Below, piece after piece: positions 17,773-24,816 of a stretch of DNA of 64,000 bases. The notes under the pieces are model-generated. The model was not told where the DNA came from. It saw nothing but the letters and a program-made list of their open reading frames with translations, and ran no database searches. The stretch is from Candidatus Baltobacteraceae bacterium (GTDB lineage: Bacteria > Vulcanimicrobiota > Vulcanimicrobiia > Vulcanimicrobiales > Vulcanimicrobiaceae), in the NCBI GenBank assembly GCA_036488875.1, contig DASXGW010000010.1, positions 1 to 64,000 of the forward strand. The letters are read 5' to 3'. The position numbers and the translations under genes are program-made. Positions within the stretch are counted from its first letter, which is position 1; every line of letters starts with the position of its first letter.

Positions 17773-18251
17773 AGCACGTTCACCTTGCGACGGCGCTGTG
17801 CGTTCGAAACGAATGCGTGCTGTTGGTCGCGTCACAGTACGCAAACCATCCCCAACCGCTGTGGAACCTTCCCGGCGGACGGCAACAAGAAGGTGAGTTG
17901 CTCCCCGAAACGGCGATCCGCGAATGTTTCGAAGAGACGGGCTATCGTGCGACGATTCGAGAGCTCGCGTACGTGAGCGAAAGCTACGACCGTTCCGACG
18001 GCGTGCACTTCGTCAACGCGGCGTTCGTCGTTGAGTTGGACGGCGCCGATGCGCTCCCGTTGCGCGGCGCCGTGCCGGACGACCACGTCGTGGGGGTAGC
18101 GTGGGTTTCGCTCGAAGAGGTCGCGTCGCGTATCGTGATTCCGGTGGTTCGCGAACCCTTGCTTGCCTATCTGCGCGAACGGCTGCCGCAGCGATACGCG
18201 GGATTTGCCGACGCCGGCGTTACGATCCGGTGGCCGAGCGGTTCGACGTAG
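17769..18251 (+). CDS. Nudix hydrolase
   Basis: 160 residues. The GTG at 17769 overlaps the upstream TGA (GTGA), continuing the coupled arrangement. A complete Nudix box lies at residues 37-58: G-x5-E-x7-R-E-x-x-E-E-x-G, with Glu52, Glu55 and Glu56 as metal ligands. Family members cleave nucleoside diphosphates linked to another moiety. Next to glycosyltransferases a nucleotide-sugar or housekeeping substrate is possible, but specificity cannot be told. The 3' end overlaps the convergent GNAT gene by 32 bases. Confidence 0.9.
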   Translation: MKHVHLATALCVRNECVLLVASQYANHPQPLWNLPGGRQQEGELLPETAIRECFEETGYRATIRELAYVSESYDRSDGVHFVNAAFVVELDGADALPLRGAVPDDHVVGVAWVSLEEVASRIVIPVVREPLLAYLRERLPQRYAGFADAGVTIRWPSGST

Positions 18252-18792
18252 CGCGCGCCTCCCAGCGCGCGCGCTCGAGCGTGAAGGCAATAACGTCGAC
18301 CGGCTGTCCGGCCAAGGTCGCGCCGTGCGGCAAAACGCCGTCGTCCTCGAAGCCGTTGTTGGCCAACACCCGGCGCGACGACAGATTGTCGGGAACGCAG
18401 TACGCCCGAACCCGTTGCAAACCGACGCTTCGAAAACCCTCATCGATGAGCACCGACACGGCTTCGGTAGCCAGTCCGCGCCCGCGATAATCGCGAACGA
18501 TGCTGTAACCGATCTCGGCCGTCGAGCGCGTCCGCTCGGCGATGCGAAGGGATATCCAGCCGATTGCCCCGTTGCCTCCGGTGCCGTAGACGAGCCATTC
18601 GAAGCGGCCGGTCGCTCCGGGAGAGAGCGACTGCGGGCGTTCGGAAACTGCGGCCACGAACTGCTCGAGCGACAGGTCCGGCAGGTCCTGGTATTCCCGC
18701 AGATGCGGGGCCTGGAGCACGTTCCAGAGCGCCTCGGCATTCGATGACGTGACGGGCTCGAGGAGAAGGCGCTCCGTTCTCAGGGCTCTCAT
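18220..18792 (-). CDS. GNAT acetyltransferase, RimJ/RimL-like
   Basis: 190 residues from the ATG at 18792 (M-R-A-L-R-T-E-R-L-L-L-E-P-V). The longer open frame to 19158 is only shadow. Typical RimJ/RimL layout: R-L-L-L-E-P, a Trp-containing strand G-A-I-G-W-I-S-L, the acetyl-CoA site I-V-R-D-Y-R-G-R-G-L-A-T-E-A, and the final N-L-S-S-R-R-V-L-A-N-N-G-F motif. Transfers acetyl to an amine on a protein N-terminus or small molecule; the target is unknown. It overlaps the Nudix gene tail to tail and diverges from the DUF3465 gene. Confidence 0.87.
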   Translation of the reverse strand: MRALRTERLLLEPVTSSNAEALWNVLQAPHLREYQDLPDLSLEQFVAAVSERPQSLSPGATGRFEWLVYGTGGNGAIGWISLRIAERTRSTAEIGYSIVRDYRGRGLATEAVSVLIDEGFRSVGLQRVRAYCVPDNLSSRRVLANNGFEDDGVLPHGATLAGQPVDVIAFTLERARWEARATSNRSATGS

Positions 18793-18867
18793 GCGACGCC
18801 GCTCACTTCGCGCAATCCCGTCTAGCCTCTTGTCGGCGGCATTCGAACGCGTGATAGACCGCCCAGT

Positions 18868-19200
18868 ATGAACGACTTGACCGCAGCATACCGTTCGACT
18901 GCTCCCGCGCGGGTCGATTTTCAAGCAACTGTCGCTTCGACGCCGCGCTTCTTCTACGGCGCGCGGTCGCGTTCTACGCACGAAGCGTTCGAAGCTTCCA
19001 CGGCCGCCGGCCCCGTTGAGGTCGTCGATAACGTCGACATCGCGCCGCGCTGCCCCGTTCGCGTGGGCGACCGTGTCGAAGTGTGCGGCGAGATGGTGCA
19101 CGACCGCGGCAAACCACCGGTCGTGCATTGGACGCACCACGATCCCGCCGGACGTCATCCCGGCGGGTTTATTCGCTTACGCGACCGCTTGTACGCGTAG
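18868..19200 (+). CDS. DUF3465 family protein
   Basis: 110 residues. The C-terminal half matches the DUF3465 pattern: V-D-N-V-D-I-A-P-R, V-G-D-R-V-E-V-C-G-E-M, then V-H-W-T-H-H-D-P-A-G-R-H-P-G-G-F-I. Members are usually small exported OB-like proteins of unknown role, with the W-T-H-H-D-P segment nearly invariant. This copy shows no obvious signal peptide, which is odd unless the start is misplaced; no Shine-Dalgarno is visible at the ATG. The 3' end overlaps the convergent deacetylase gene by 32 bases. Confidence 0.78.
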   Translation: MNDLTAAYRSTAPARVDFQATVASTPRFFYGARSRSTHEAFEASTAAGPVEVVDNVDIAPRCPVRVGDRVEVCGEMVHDRGKPPVVHWTHHDPAGRHPGGFIRLRDRLYA

Positions 19201-19963
19201 CTTCGGCGCTTCCGCGCTCGAGAAGTTCGGGGATGGTTACGAAGCGATAGCCTTCGCGTTTGAGCGATTCGACGATGAGGAGGGTCGCCTCAACGTCCGC
19301 GCTGCGATCGCACGTGTGCGCGGGTTGGTGCGAGCGCGCGCAAACGATGCCGCGATTTCCGTCGTGGAGCACGATGATCGAACCGTCGCTAACGTAGCGG
19401 AGAACGCGCTGAGCGATGACGCTCGCGGGCGGGTACTCCCAGTCTTTGGCCAGCGGAACCGACCACATCACCGGCGTGTAGCCGAGCTTGCGCACTTCGC
19501 CGAGCACGAGCCAGTCGCGTCCACCGTAGGGCGGTCGCATGATTTTCGTGTGCGTTCCCGTCGCTCCAAAAATCGCGCGATCCGTCTTCTCCAGCGTTTC
19601 GCTCAAGGAGGCGGAATCGTCGAGCACCAGGTGCTCGTGCGCCCACGTGTGATTTCCGATGGCATTACCGTCGCGCACCTCACGACGAACGACGGCTGGA
19701 TACGCCTGCACCGCCTGACCGACCACGAAGAACGTCGCGCGCACGTGTTCCCGGTGCAAGACGTCGACGATGGCGTTTGTGTACGGAGGATTCGGTCCGT
19801 CGTCGTACGTCAGCGCGACGACCCGTTCGTCGCGAGGGCCGCTCACCAGCGTTTTGCCGAAGATTTGGCTGCCGGGGCTCTCCGCAGCTTCGTACGCAGC
19901 AAACGCAATGAATGCCGCGATCGTCAGACAAAACGTCGCGGCCGTCGCGACCCTCATCGTCAT
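19169..19963 (-). CDS. Polysaccharide deacetylase (NodB/CE4)
   Basis: 264 residues from the ATG at 19963, one base after the upstream stop (19965). An N-terminal hydrophobic stretch acts as signal anchor or signal peptide. All NodB motifs are present: T-Y-D-D-G-P (base and metal Asp), N-H-T-W-A-H (H-x3-H metal site), R-P-P-Y-G-G, D-W-E-Y and I-V-L-H-D-G-N. It should remove N-acetyl groups from peptidoglycan or an exported polysaccharide outside the cytoplasmic membrane. It forms a minus-strand run with the membrane protein and RNase HI genes. Confidence 0.92.
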   Translation of the reverse strand: MTMRVATAATFCLTIAAFIAFAAYEAAESPGSQIFGKTLVSGPRDERVVALTYDDGPNPPYTNAIVDVLHREHVRATFFVVGQAVQAYPAVVRREVRDGNAIGNHTWAHEHLVLDDSASLSETLEKTDRAIFGATGTHTKIMRPPYGGRDWLVLGEVRKLGYTPVMWSVPLAKDWEYPPASVIAQRVLRYVSDGSIIVLHDGNRGIVCARSHQPAHTCDRSADVEATLLIVESLKREGYRFVTIPELLERGSAEATRTSGRVSE

Positions 19964-19964
19964 C

Positions 19965-20618
19965 CTACGACGGACACTTTGCCGTACGCGCGCGAGTCTG
20001 AGCGGCTGCAACGTTCGAGCGAAACTCGTCCGGTCCGAACTGACGAAAGTCCGCGACGATCTGCTCGTAACGCGGGTCGGCGAGCGCGGTGCTCTGCATC
20101 TTCAGCAGGTCGCTCGGATTTTGCTTCGAGAGATCGAGATGGAACTGGCGTCCGGCCGTCGTCGCCCAATAATGCGGATCCGTGAACGTTACGGTGCGCT
20201 CGCCCTGCTTGTAGTCGGCGAGCTGCTTGACGTTCACCGTATAGGTTGCTGGCGCGTTCGGAAGCGGCGCTTTATTGGTGAGCTGCCAAATGCCGTCCTG
20301 ATCGAGCTTCCCGAAGAAAAAGCTGACGTCGGTGACTTTAGAGGCCGGCGCTTTAATCGTGATTTCGCGGCAGTTGTAGCTGCGAATCCGGTATTGGAAG
20401 CTCGAGACGCCCTCAATATCTTTCATGTCGTACGATTCTTCGTAAATCGGCGGCTTTGCGTACTGAATCGTCAAGTGGGCGTACAGCTCGCTCGGCGCGG
20501 CCTTCGCGTGAGTTCCATATTGCAGATGGTAGCGGTAGCTGTCGACCTGCCAGCCGATTATGGCGACGACTATGACGAAGATAACGACGACGATCTCGAC
20601 GATCGGCAGGCGGCGCAC
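19965..20618 (-). CDS. Single-span membrane protein of unknown function
   Basis: About 217 residues from a GTG at 20618, five bases after the RNase HI stop; the frame is open far upstream but only as RNase HI shadow. R-R-L-P then a strong transmembrane helix I-V-E-I-V-V-V-I-F-V-I-V-V-A-I-I-G-W lies at the N-terminus. The remainder (about 185 residues) is soluble, probably periplasmic, with Y-R-I-R-S-Y-N-C-R-E-I and an Ig-like alternating pattern through Y-T-V-N-V-K-Q-L-A-D-Y. It ends shortly before the deacetylase start, so the two are probably co-translated. No known family recognised. Confidence 0.7.
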   Translation of the reverse strand: MRRLPIVEIVVVIFVIVVAIIGWQVDSYRYHLQYGTHAKAAPSELYAHLTIQYAKPPIYEESYDMKDIEGVSSFQYRIRSYNCREITIKAPASKVTDVSFFFGKLDQDGIWQLTNKAPLPNAPATYTVNVKQLADYKQGERTVTFTDPHYWATTAGRQFHLDLSKQNPSDLLKMQSTALADPRYEQIVADFRQFGPDEFRSNVAAAQTRARTAKCPS

Positions 20619-20623
20619 GAACG

Positions 20624-21067
20624 TTATTTCGCCGGCGACGGGGCTTGAGCGTCGAGCACGCGGTTGACGAGCTTGTCGGCCGCGGCGTTTTGCTTGCGCG
20701 GCACGTGGCGCACGTCGACGTGCTCGAACCGCCGGAGCAGTGCAAGGGCGCGACGATGCAGCGGTTGCAGGTCGGCGTGTTTCACGCGATACTCGCCCAG
20801 CATTTGACGCACGACCAGTTCGGAATCGAGGCGCACGGCCAGGCGGCGAATGCCGCGGTTCGCGGCCGCTTGGAGCCCCAAGAGAAGCGCCGTCCACTCC
20901 GCGACGTTGTTGGTGGCAATACCGAGGTACTCGCCGACTTCTTCCAGGAGAGCGCCGCCGGCATCGAGGAGCACGGCCCCGCTTGCTGCGGGACCGGGAT
21001 TCCCTCGCGACCCGCCGTCAGCGAAGAGCGTCGCTTCGGGTGGAATGGCGTCAAAAAGCGTCTCCAT
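20624..21067 (-). CDS. Ribonuclease HI-type protein
   Basis: 147 residues from the ATG at 21067 (an upstream start at 21154 would invade the divergent gene). The RNase H fold carries all four acidic active-site residues: Asp17 in A-D-G-G-S-R-G-N-P-G, Glu57 in N-N-V-A-E-W-T-A-L, Asp81 in R-L-D-S-E-L-V-V, and Asp131 in A-A-A-D-K-L-V-N. It lacks the basic protrusion of E. coli RNase HI and looks like the RnhA form found in Gram-positives and archaea. It cleaves RNA in RNA-DNA hybrids. Heads a short minus-strand operon. Confidence 0.9.
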   Translation of the reverse strand: METLFDAIPPEATLFADGGSRGNPGPAASGAVLLDAGGALLEEVGEYLGIATNNVAEWTALLLGLQAAANRGIRRLAVRLDSELVVRQMLGEYRVKHADLQPLHRRALALLRRFEHVDVRHVPRKQNAAADKLVNRVLDAQAPSPAK

Positions 21068-21129
21068 GAGGGCGGCTCTTTCGGCGCTACCGACGCATGG
21101 CCCGCCCGCTCCCGGGGTAAAACGGCGCC

Positions 21130-21477
21130 ATGAAAGCGTTCTTTCCGAAGACACTCCTAGCCGTGCTGGCGGCCGCCGTAATGGTTCTAACCCCGCAACT
21201 GGTGTTGGCGGCCAATACGTTCTACGGCATCACGGTCCACGTTTCCAGCAGCAATATCAAGGTGCAGGATCCGAAGACGAAGCAGACGCTAAGTTTCGAA
21301 ATCCTTCCGAAGTTCGACCAAGTCTTCTCGGCGAACGGTAAGACGACGTATCAAATGAAGGACGTCAAGGCCGGACAGTACGTCGGAGTCATCTACGACC
21401 AGAAGGCACTGGGGATGCGCCACGCCGACAAGATTTACTTACTCAACAACGCCAACGAAAAAATAAGCACCCAATAA
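21130..21477 (+). CDS. Small secreted protein of unknown function
   Basis: 115 residues with a clear Sec signal peptide (M-K-A-F-F-P-K, hydrophobic core, cleavage after V-L-A-A). The mature 88 residues alternate as short strands: T-F-Y-G-I-T-V-H-V, V-Q-D-P-K-T-K-Q-T-L-S-F-E-I, then V-K-A-G-Q-Y-V-G-V-I-Y-D. This looks like a small OB-type or DUF5666-like barrel. No cysteines. It diverges from RNase HI. Function not recognised. Confidence 0.72.
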   Translation: MKAFFPKTLLAVLAAAVMVLTPQLVLAANTFYGITVHVSSSNIKVQDPKTKQTLSFEILPKFDQVFSANGKTTYQMKDVKAGQYVGVIYDQKALGMRHADKIYLLNNANEKISTQ

Positions 21478-21524
21478 GGCGCCGTCCCCGTTTTCTTCCA
21501 TCGTTTCGTCCAGCGCCGCATGAG

Positions 21525-21610
21525 CCGATTTTTTCTCTGGCTAGGAGCGGGGGATCGAAGTGTACTACGGTACACGAGATCCCACGCGACGACGCCAGAG
21601 GAAAAATCGG
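21525..21610. repeat. Long nested inverted repeat abutting tRNA-Pro
   Basis: Outer arms CCGATTTTTTCTCTGGC (21525-21541) and its complement (21594-21610) match at 16 of 17 positions, the exception being a G-U-compatible pair. Inside, GGGATC (21551-21556) pairs with GATCCC (21578-21583) and GTGTAC (21560-21565) with GTACAC (21570-21575), leaving a TACG loop. The right arm overlaps the last bases of the tRNA gene. In the tRNA transcript this would be a long downstream hairpin. Confidence 0.75.
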
Positions 21611-21681
21611 GCCGACTGGATTCGAACCAGCGATCTCTAGTCCCCCAGACTAGCGCGATAACCAAGCTTCGCTACGGCCCG
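21607..21681 (-). tRNA. tRNA-Pro (anticodon GGG)
   Basis: Folds as a full cloverleaf on the minus strand: acceptor CGGGCCG pairing with CGGCCCG (21608-21614) and discriminator A at 21607; a D-stem; anticodon stem CTAGT/ACTAG with loop CTGGGGG, giving anticodon GGG; T-loop TTCGAAT between GCTGG and CCAGT. CCA is not encoded, since ATTTTT follows. It lies 7 bases downstream of the HU gene and may be cotranscribed with it. Confidence 0.93.
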
Positions 21682-21688
21682 CTGCGTC

Positions 21689-21979
21689 TTACTTGCGCGC
21701 GCCTTTCTTTGCGACGGCCTCCTTCAGAGACCTGCCTGCGACAAAGGCCGGGACGGTGCGGGCGGGAATTTCGAGCTTCTCTCCTGTCTTTGGGTTGCGT
21801 CCTTCGCGCGCACTGCGCGAGCGTACGACGAAGCTGCCGAACGGCGTCAACGCGACGCGGTCACCGTTTTGCAGTGCCTTCTTGATCTCGTCCAGGACGA
21901 GCTCGACGACGTGCGTCGCTTGTCGTTTGGAGAGTTCCGCCCCACCCGCAACGGCGTCGATGAGATCCGCCTTTGTCAA
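21689..21979 (-). CDS. hup: HU family DNA-binding protein
   Basis: 96 residues, the normal HU length. M-T-K-A-D-L-I-D-A-V, G-D-R-V-A-L-T-P-F-G-S-F, and the DNA-arm signature G-R-N-P-K-T-G-E-K-L-E-I-P-A with Pro at the intercalating tip are all present, followed by the basic tail K-E-A-V-A-K-K-G-A-R-K. It bends and compacts chromosomal DNA. The tRNA-Pro gene lies immediately downstream on the same strand. Confidence 0.96.
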   Translation of the reverse strand: MTKADLIDAVAGGAELSKRQATHVVELVLDEIKKALQNGDRVALTPFGSFVVRSRSAREGRNPKTGEKLEIPARTVPAFVAGRSLKEAVAKKGARK

Positions 21980-22036
21980 GGTACACGTCCCCTGGCGGCA
22001 GTTTGAACCGCCTGGGTGGGGATATCCGAGAAATCG

Positions 22037-22471
22037 CTACTTTTCCTGCAGTTCCACAAGAGCGCGCAGCGCCAGCACGTAGGAAAGGGCCCCCAGCCCA
22101 CTTATGACGCCGCGGCAAGCGACCGCGGTGACGGACTTTCGGCGAAACTCTTCACGTCCGGCGACGTTCGAAAGATGAACCTCGATAACGGGAATGCGTA
22201 TTGCTGCGATAGCGTCGGCGATCGCATACGAGTAATGCGCGTATGCGCCGGGATTGATGACGACGGCATCGTAACCAGTTCGCGCGCCGTGAAGGGCGTC
22301 GACGATCTGCCCTTCGCCGTTGTACTGCTCGCACACGACGTGAACCGCGAGTTCGGCGGCGCCGGCCGCGATCGTGTCGTTCACGTCGCCGAGCGTTTGC
22401 GATCCGTAAAGCTCGGGTTCGCGTGTGCCCAGCAAATTCAGATTTGGGCCGTGCAATACCAGTACGCGCAT
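22037..22471 (-). CDS. aroQ: Type II 3-dehydroquinate dehydratase
   Basis: 144 residues. It catalyses 3-dehydroquinate to 3-dehydroshikimate in the shikimate pathway as a dodecamer. The signature G-P-N-L-N-L-L-G-x-R-E-P-x-x-Y-G (residues 8-23) contains the catalytic Tyr22 and the flexible-loop Arg17. N-P-G-A-Y-A-H-Y-S-Y-A-I-A-D-A-I and E-V-H-L-S-N supply the conserved His residues. Full length with no anomaly. It diverges from hslO with 37 bases between starts. Confidence 0.96.
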   Translation of the reverse strand: MRVLVLHGPNLNLLGTREPELYGSQTLGDVNDTIAAGAAELAVHVVCEQYNGEGQIVDALHGARTGYDAVVINPGAYAHYSYAIADAIAAIRIPVIEVHLSNVAGREEFRRKSVTAVACRGVISGLGALSYVLALRALVELQEK

Positions 22472-22508
22472 GCAAGCGACTTTTGGACCCAGGGCGAATT
22501 GTCATCCC

Positions 22509-23390
22509 ATGCCAGACCTTTTGCTTAGCGCCACCGCGCAGGATACCGGCATCTCAATCGTTGCAACGATTACGACCGGCCTCGTTCGTGAGATCCAGGC
22601 ACGTCACGGCCTCTGGCCGACAGCCGCGGCTGCCGTTGGACGGCTGGCGACCGGCGCGGTGCTCTTCGGTGCCGCTCTCAAAGGGCGGGAGCGCATATCG
22701 CTGCAGATCACCGGCGACGGTCCGCTGGAGTCGCTGACCGCCGACGCGTGGCTCCTCGACGAAAACACTGTGGGAGCTCGCGCCTACACCCGCCGCCCCC
22801 ACGTCGACCTGCCGATCGACGCCCGGGGAAAGTTCGACGTGGGCGGAGCCGTCGGACGGGGCTCGCTGCAGGTCGCGCGCTCCTTCGAAGTCGGCCACCC
22901 CTACGTGGGGGTCGTGCCGCTCGAGACGGGCGAAGTTGCCGAAGATCTCGCGGTGTATCTCGCGCAGTCGCAGCAGATTCCCAGCGTTGTGGCGCTCGGC
23001 GTGCTTGCGAATCCCGGCGGCGTCATCGCGGCGGGCGGAGTTCTCGCACAAGTGCTCCCCGGCGCCGACGAACGCGCCGTGAAGGCACTCGAGGAGCGCG
23101 CACTCGCTATGCCGCCGCTGACCAAGCTCATTGCCGAAGGCGCGGATGCGGCGGAGCTGCTCCACTCGCTCGGAGGCGACGTTGACTTACGGGCTCAGCG
23201 CGAGGTCGACGTACGCTTCGCGTGTCTGTGCACGTCGCAAAAGGTGGAGTCGATGCTGTTGGGACTTGGCGCCCACGAGCTTCGCGAGATGGCGTCCGCG
23301 CGCGATGAAACCGAAGCCGTCTGCGAGTTCTGCAAAAAGCCGTACACGTTCACACGCGAAGAAATACTCGCATTGGCAGGACGGCTCTAG
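22509..23390 (+). CDS. hslO: Hsp33 redox-regulated chaperone
   Basis: 293 residues from the ATG at 22509 (M-P-D-L-L-L-S-A-T-A). Holdase chaperone activated by oxidation of its C-terminal zinc centre. The four zinc cysteines are present in the standard C-x-C ... C-x-x-C form: F-A-C-L-C-T-S and V-C-E-F-C-K-K-P-Y. N-terminal core motifs include G-P-L-E-S-L-T-A-D and G-x-L-x-V-x-R. Single plus-strand gene whose stop overlaps the convergent zinc-ribbon gene by four bases. Confidence 0.95.
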   Translation: MPDLLLSATAQDTGISIVATITTGLVREIQARHGLWPTAAAAVGRLATGAVLFGAALKGRERISLQITGDGPLESLTADAWLLDENTVGARAYTRRPHVDLPIDARGKFDVGGAVGRGSLQVARSFEVGHPYVGVVPLETGEVAEDLAVYLAQSQQIPSVVALGVLANPGGVIAAGGVLAQVLPGADERAVKALEERALAMPPLTKLIAEGADAAELLHSLGGDVDLRAQREVDVRFACLCTSQKVESMLLGLGAHELREMASARDETEAVCEFCKKPYTFTREEILALAGRL

Positions 23391-23620
23391 CGGAAGATCT
23401 TTTCTACGTTCTCAGGTTCGCGGTAAGGCTCGATTCGCTGCCAATAGCTCTCGCGAATCCGGCCCCCTTCGTTGAGATACCACCAACCGCACTCGCAACG
23501 AATCGGCCGTTCGCCGGGCGCGGGATAGTTGTACTCGCGCCGGCAGCGTTTACACACGAACGCTTTGCCTTCTATCGGCTTTGTGGACGAGGTGTACGTT
23601 ATCGCGGACGATTGCGCCAT
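23387..23620 (-). CDS. Small zinc-ribbon protein
   Basis: 77 residues from the ATG at 23620, two bases after the tyrS stop (the frame is open further upstream only as tyrS shadow). Core F-V-C-K-R-C-R-R-E-Y-N-Y-P and I-R-C-E-C-G-W-W-Y-L-N: two Cys pairs (C-x-x-C and C-x-C) that should bind one zinc, rubredoxin/zinc-ribbon style. The C-terminus is charged (R-I-E-P-Y-R-E-P-E-N-V). Last gene of the long minus-strand run; role unknown. Confidence 0.72.
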   Translation of the reverse strand: MAQSSAITYTSSTKPIEGKAFVCKRCRREYNYPAPGERPIRCECGWWYLNEGGRIRESYWQRIEPYREPENVEKIFR

Positions 23621-23622
23621 CG

Positions 23623-24816
23623 TTAGTCTTTCTCCCGACGAATGCGGACGAACTTGCGCGAGCCCACCGAAAGCACGGCCGGCTCGGAGGCGGTCCAGAC
23701 CGCCTTGGGGTCGTTCACGACTATACCATCGACCTTGACGCCGTTCCCCGAGATTAGTCGCTCGGCGGCGCGACGGCTTTCGGCGAAACCGGCTTGGACG
23801 AGCAGATCGACGATGCGAACGGCGTCGCCGGCCGCCAACTCCCGAAGCTCGCCCGAGGGCAGCTCTTTGCGCTGAACGGTGCGCTCGAAATGCTCGCACG
23901 CCTCGCGCGCGGCTTGCGCACCATGGTAGCGCGCGACGATGTCGGAGGCCACGTCCTTCTTGGCATCCATCGCTTTGACGTCGCCCGATTGCAACGCGGC
24001 CGCAAGACGATCGCACTCGGCCTTGGATCGAAACGCGGCTAGCCGAGCGTACGTCGGAATCAGCTCGTCGCCGATCTTCATCAGCTTGCCGAACTGCTCG
24101 GTAGCCGGCTCGGTGATGCCGACGTAGTTGCCCAGCGACTTGCTCATCTTCTTCTGACCGTCGAGCCCGACGAGCAGCGGGACCGTCGCACAGATTTGCG
24201 GCATTTGTCCCGACTCGCGCTGATAGTGCCGGCCGAGTAAGAGATTGAAAAGCTGGTCGCTGCCGCCGAGCTCGACGTCGGCCTCGATCGCGATCGAGTC
24301 GTACGCCTGCGCGACGGGATACAGAAATTCGTGCAGCGCGATCGGCGTGCCGGCCGAGTAGCGGTTGTGGAAGTCGTTGCGCTCGAGCATCTGCGCGACG
24401 GTCGTCTTCGACAGCAGCTTGATGAGATCGCCCAGCGACAGGCGGTCGAGCCACTCGGAGTTGTAGCGAATCGAGATGCGTTCGAGATCGAGCACCTTGC
24501 CCGCTTGCGCCCGGTACGTCTCCATGTTTGCTTCGATTTCTTCGGCGGAAAGCTGCGGACGCGTAACGTTCTTCCCGCTTGGATCGCCGATACGAGCGGT
24601 CCCATCGCCGATAATGAGCGTCACCTGGTGACCGGCCTCGGCGAAGCGCTGCAGCTTGTGCAGCACGACCATGAAACCCAGATGGAGGTCGGGGCTCGTC
24701 GGATCGATGCCGAGCTTGACACGCAATGGGCGTCCGAGCGCGAGTCGCGCGCGGAAATCTTCCACCGTTTCGACGTGTTCGAAACCGTCGAGCAGCTCCT
24801 CAGGCGTTGCGGTCAT
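23623..24816 (-). CDS. tyrS: Tyrosyl-tRNA synthetase
   Basis: 397 residues, class I enzyme. It charges tRNA-Tyr. H-L-G-F serves as the HIGH motif (P-T-S-P-D-L-H-L-G-F), K-M-S-K-S is intact, and the C-terminal S4 RNA-binding domain (A-A-E-R-L-I-S-G-N-G-V-K-V-D-G) is complete. The overall pattern is closer to the TyrZ-like branch (G-D-G-T-A-R-I-G-D-P-S-G) than to E. coli TyrS. The start overlaps the GH63 gene by 17 bases, suggesting translational coupling. Confidence 0.95.
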   Translation of the reverse strand: MTATPEELLDGFEHVETVEDFRARLALGRPLRVKLGIDPTSPDLHLGFMVVLHKLQRFAEAGHQVTLIIGDGTARIGDPSGKNVTRPQLSAEEIEANMETYRAQAGKVLDLERISIRYNSEWLDRLSLGDLIKLLSKTTVAQMLERNDFHNRYSAGTPIALHEFLYPVAQAYDSIAIEADVELGGSDQLFNLLLGRHYQRESGQMPQICATVPLLVGLDGQKKMSKSLGNYVGITEPATEQFGKLMKIGDELIPTYARLAAFRSKAECDRLAAALQSGDVKAMDAKKDVASDIVARYHGAQAAREACEHFERTVQRKELPSGELRELAAGDAVRIVDLLVQAGFAESRRAAERLISGNGVKVDGIVVNDPKAVWTASEPAVLSVGSRKFVRIRREKD

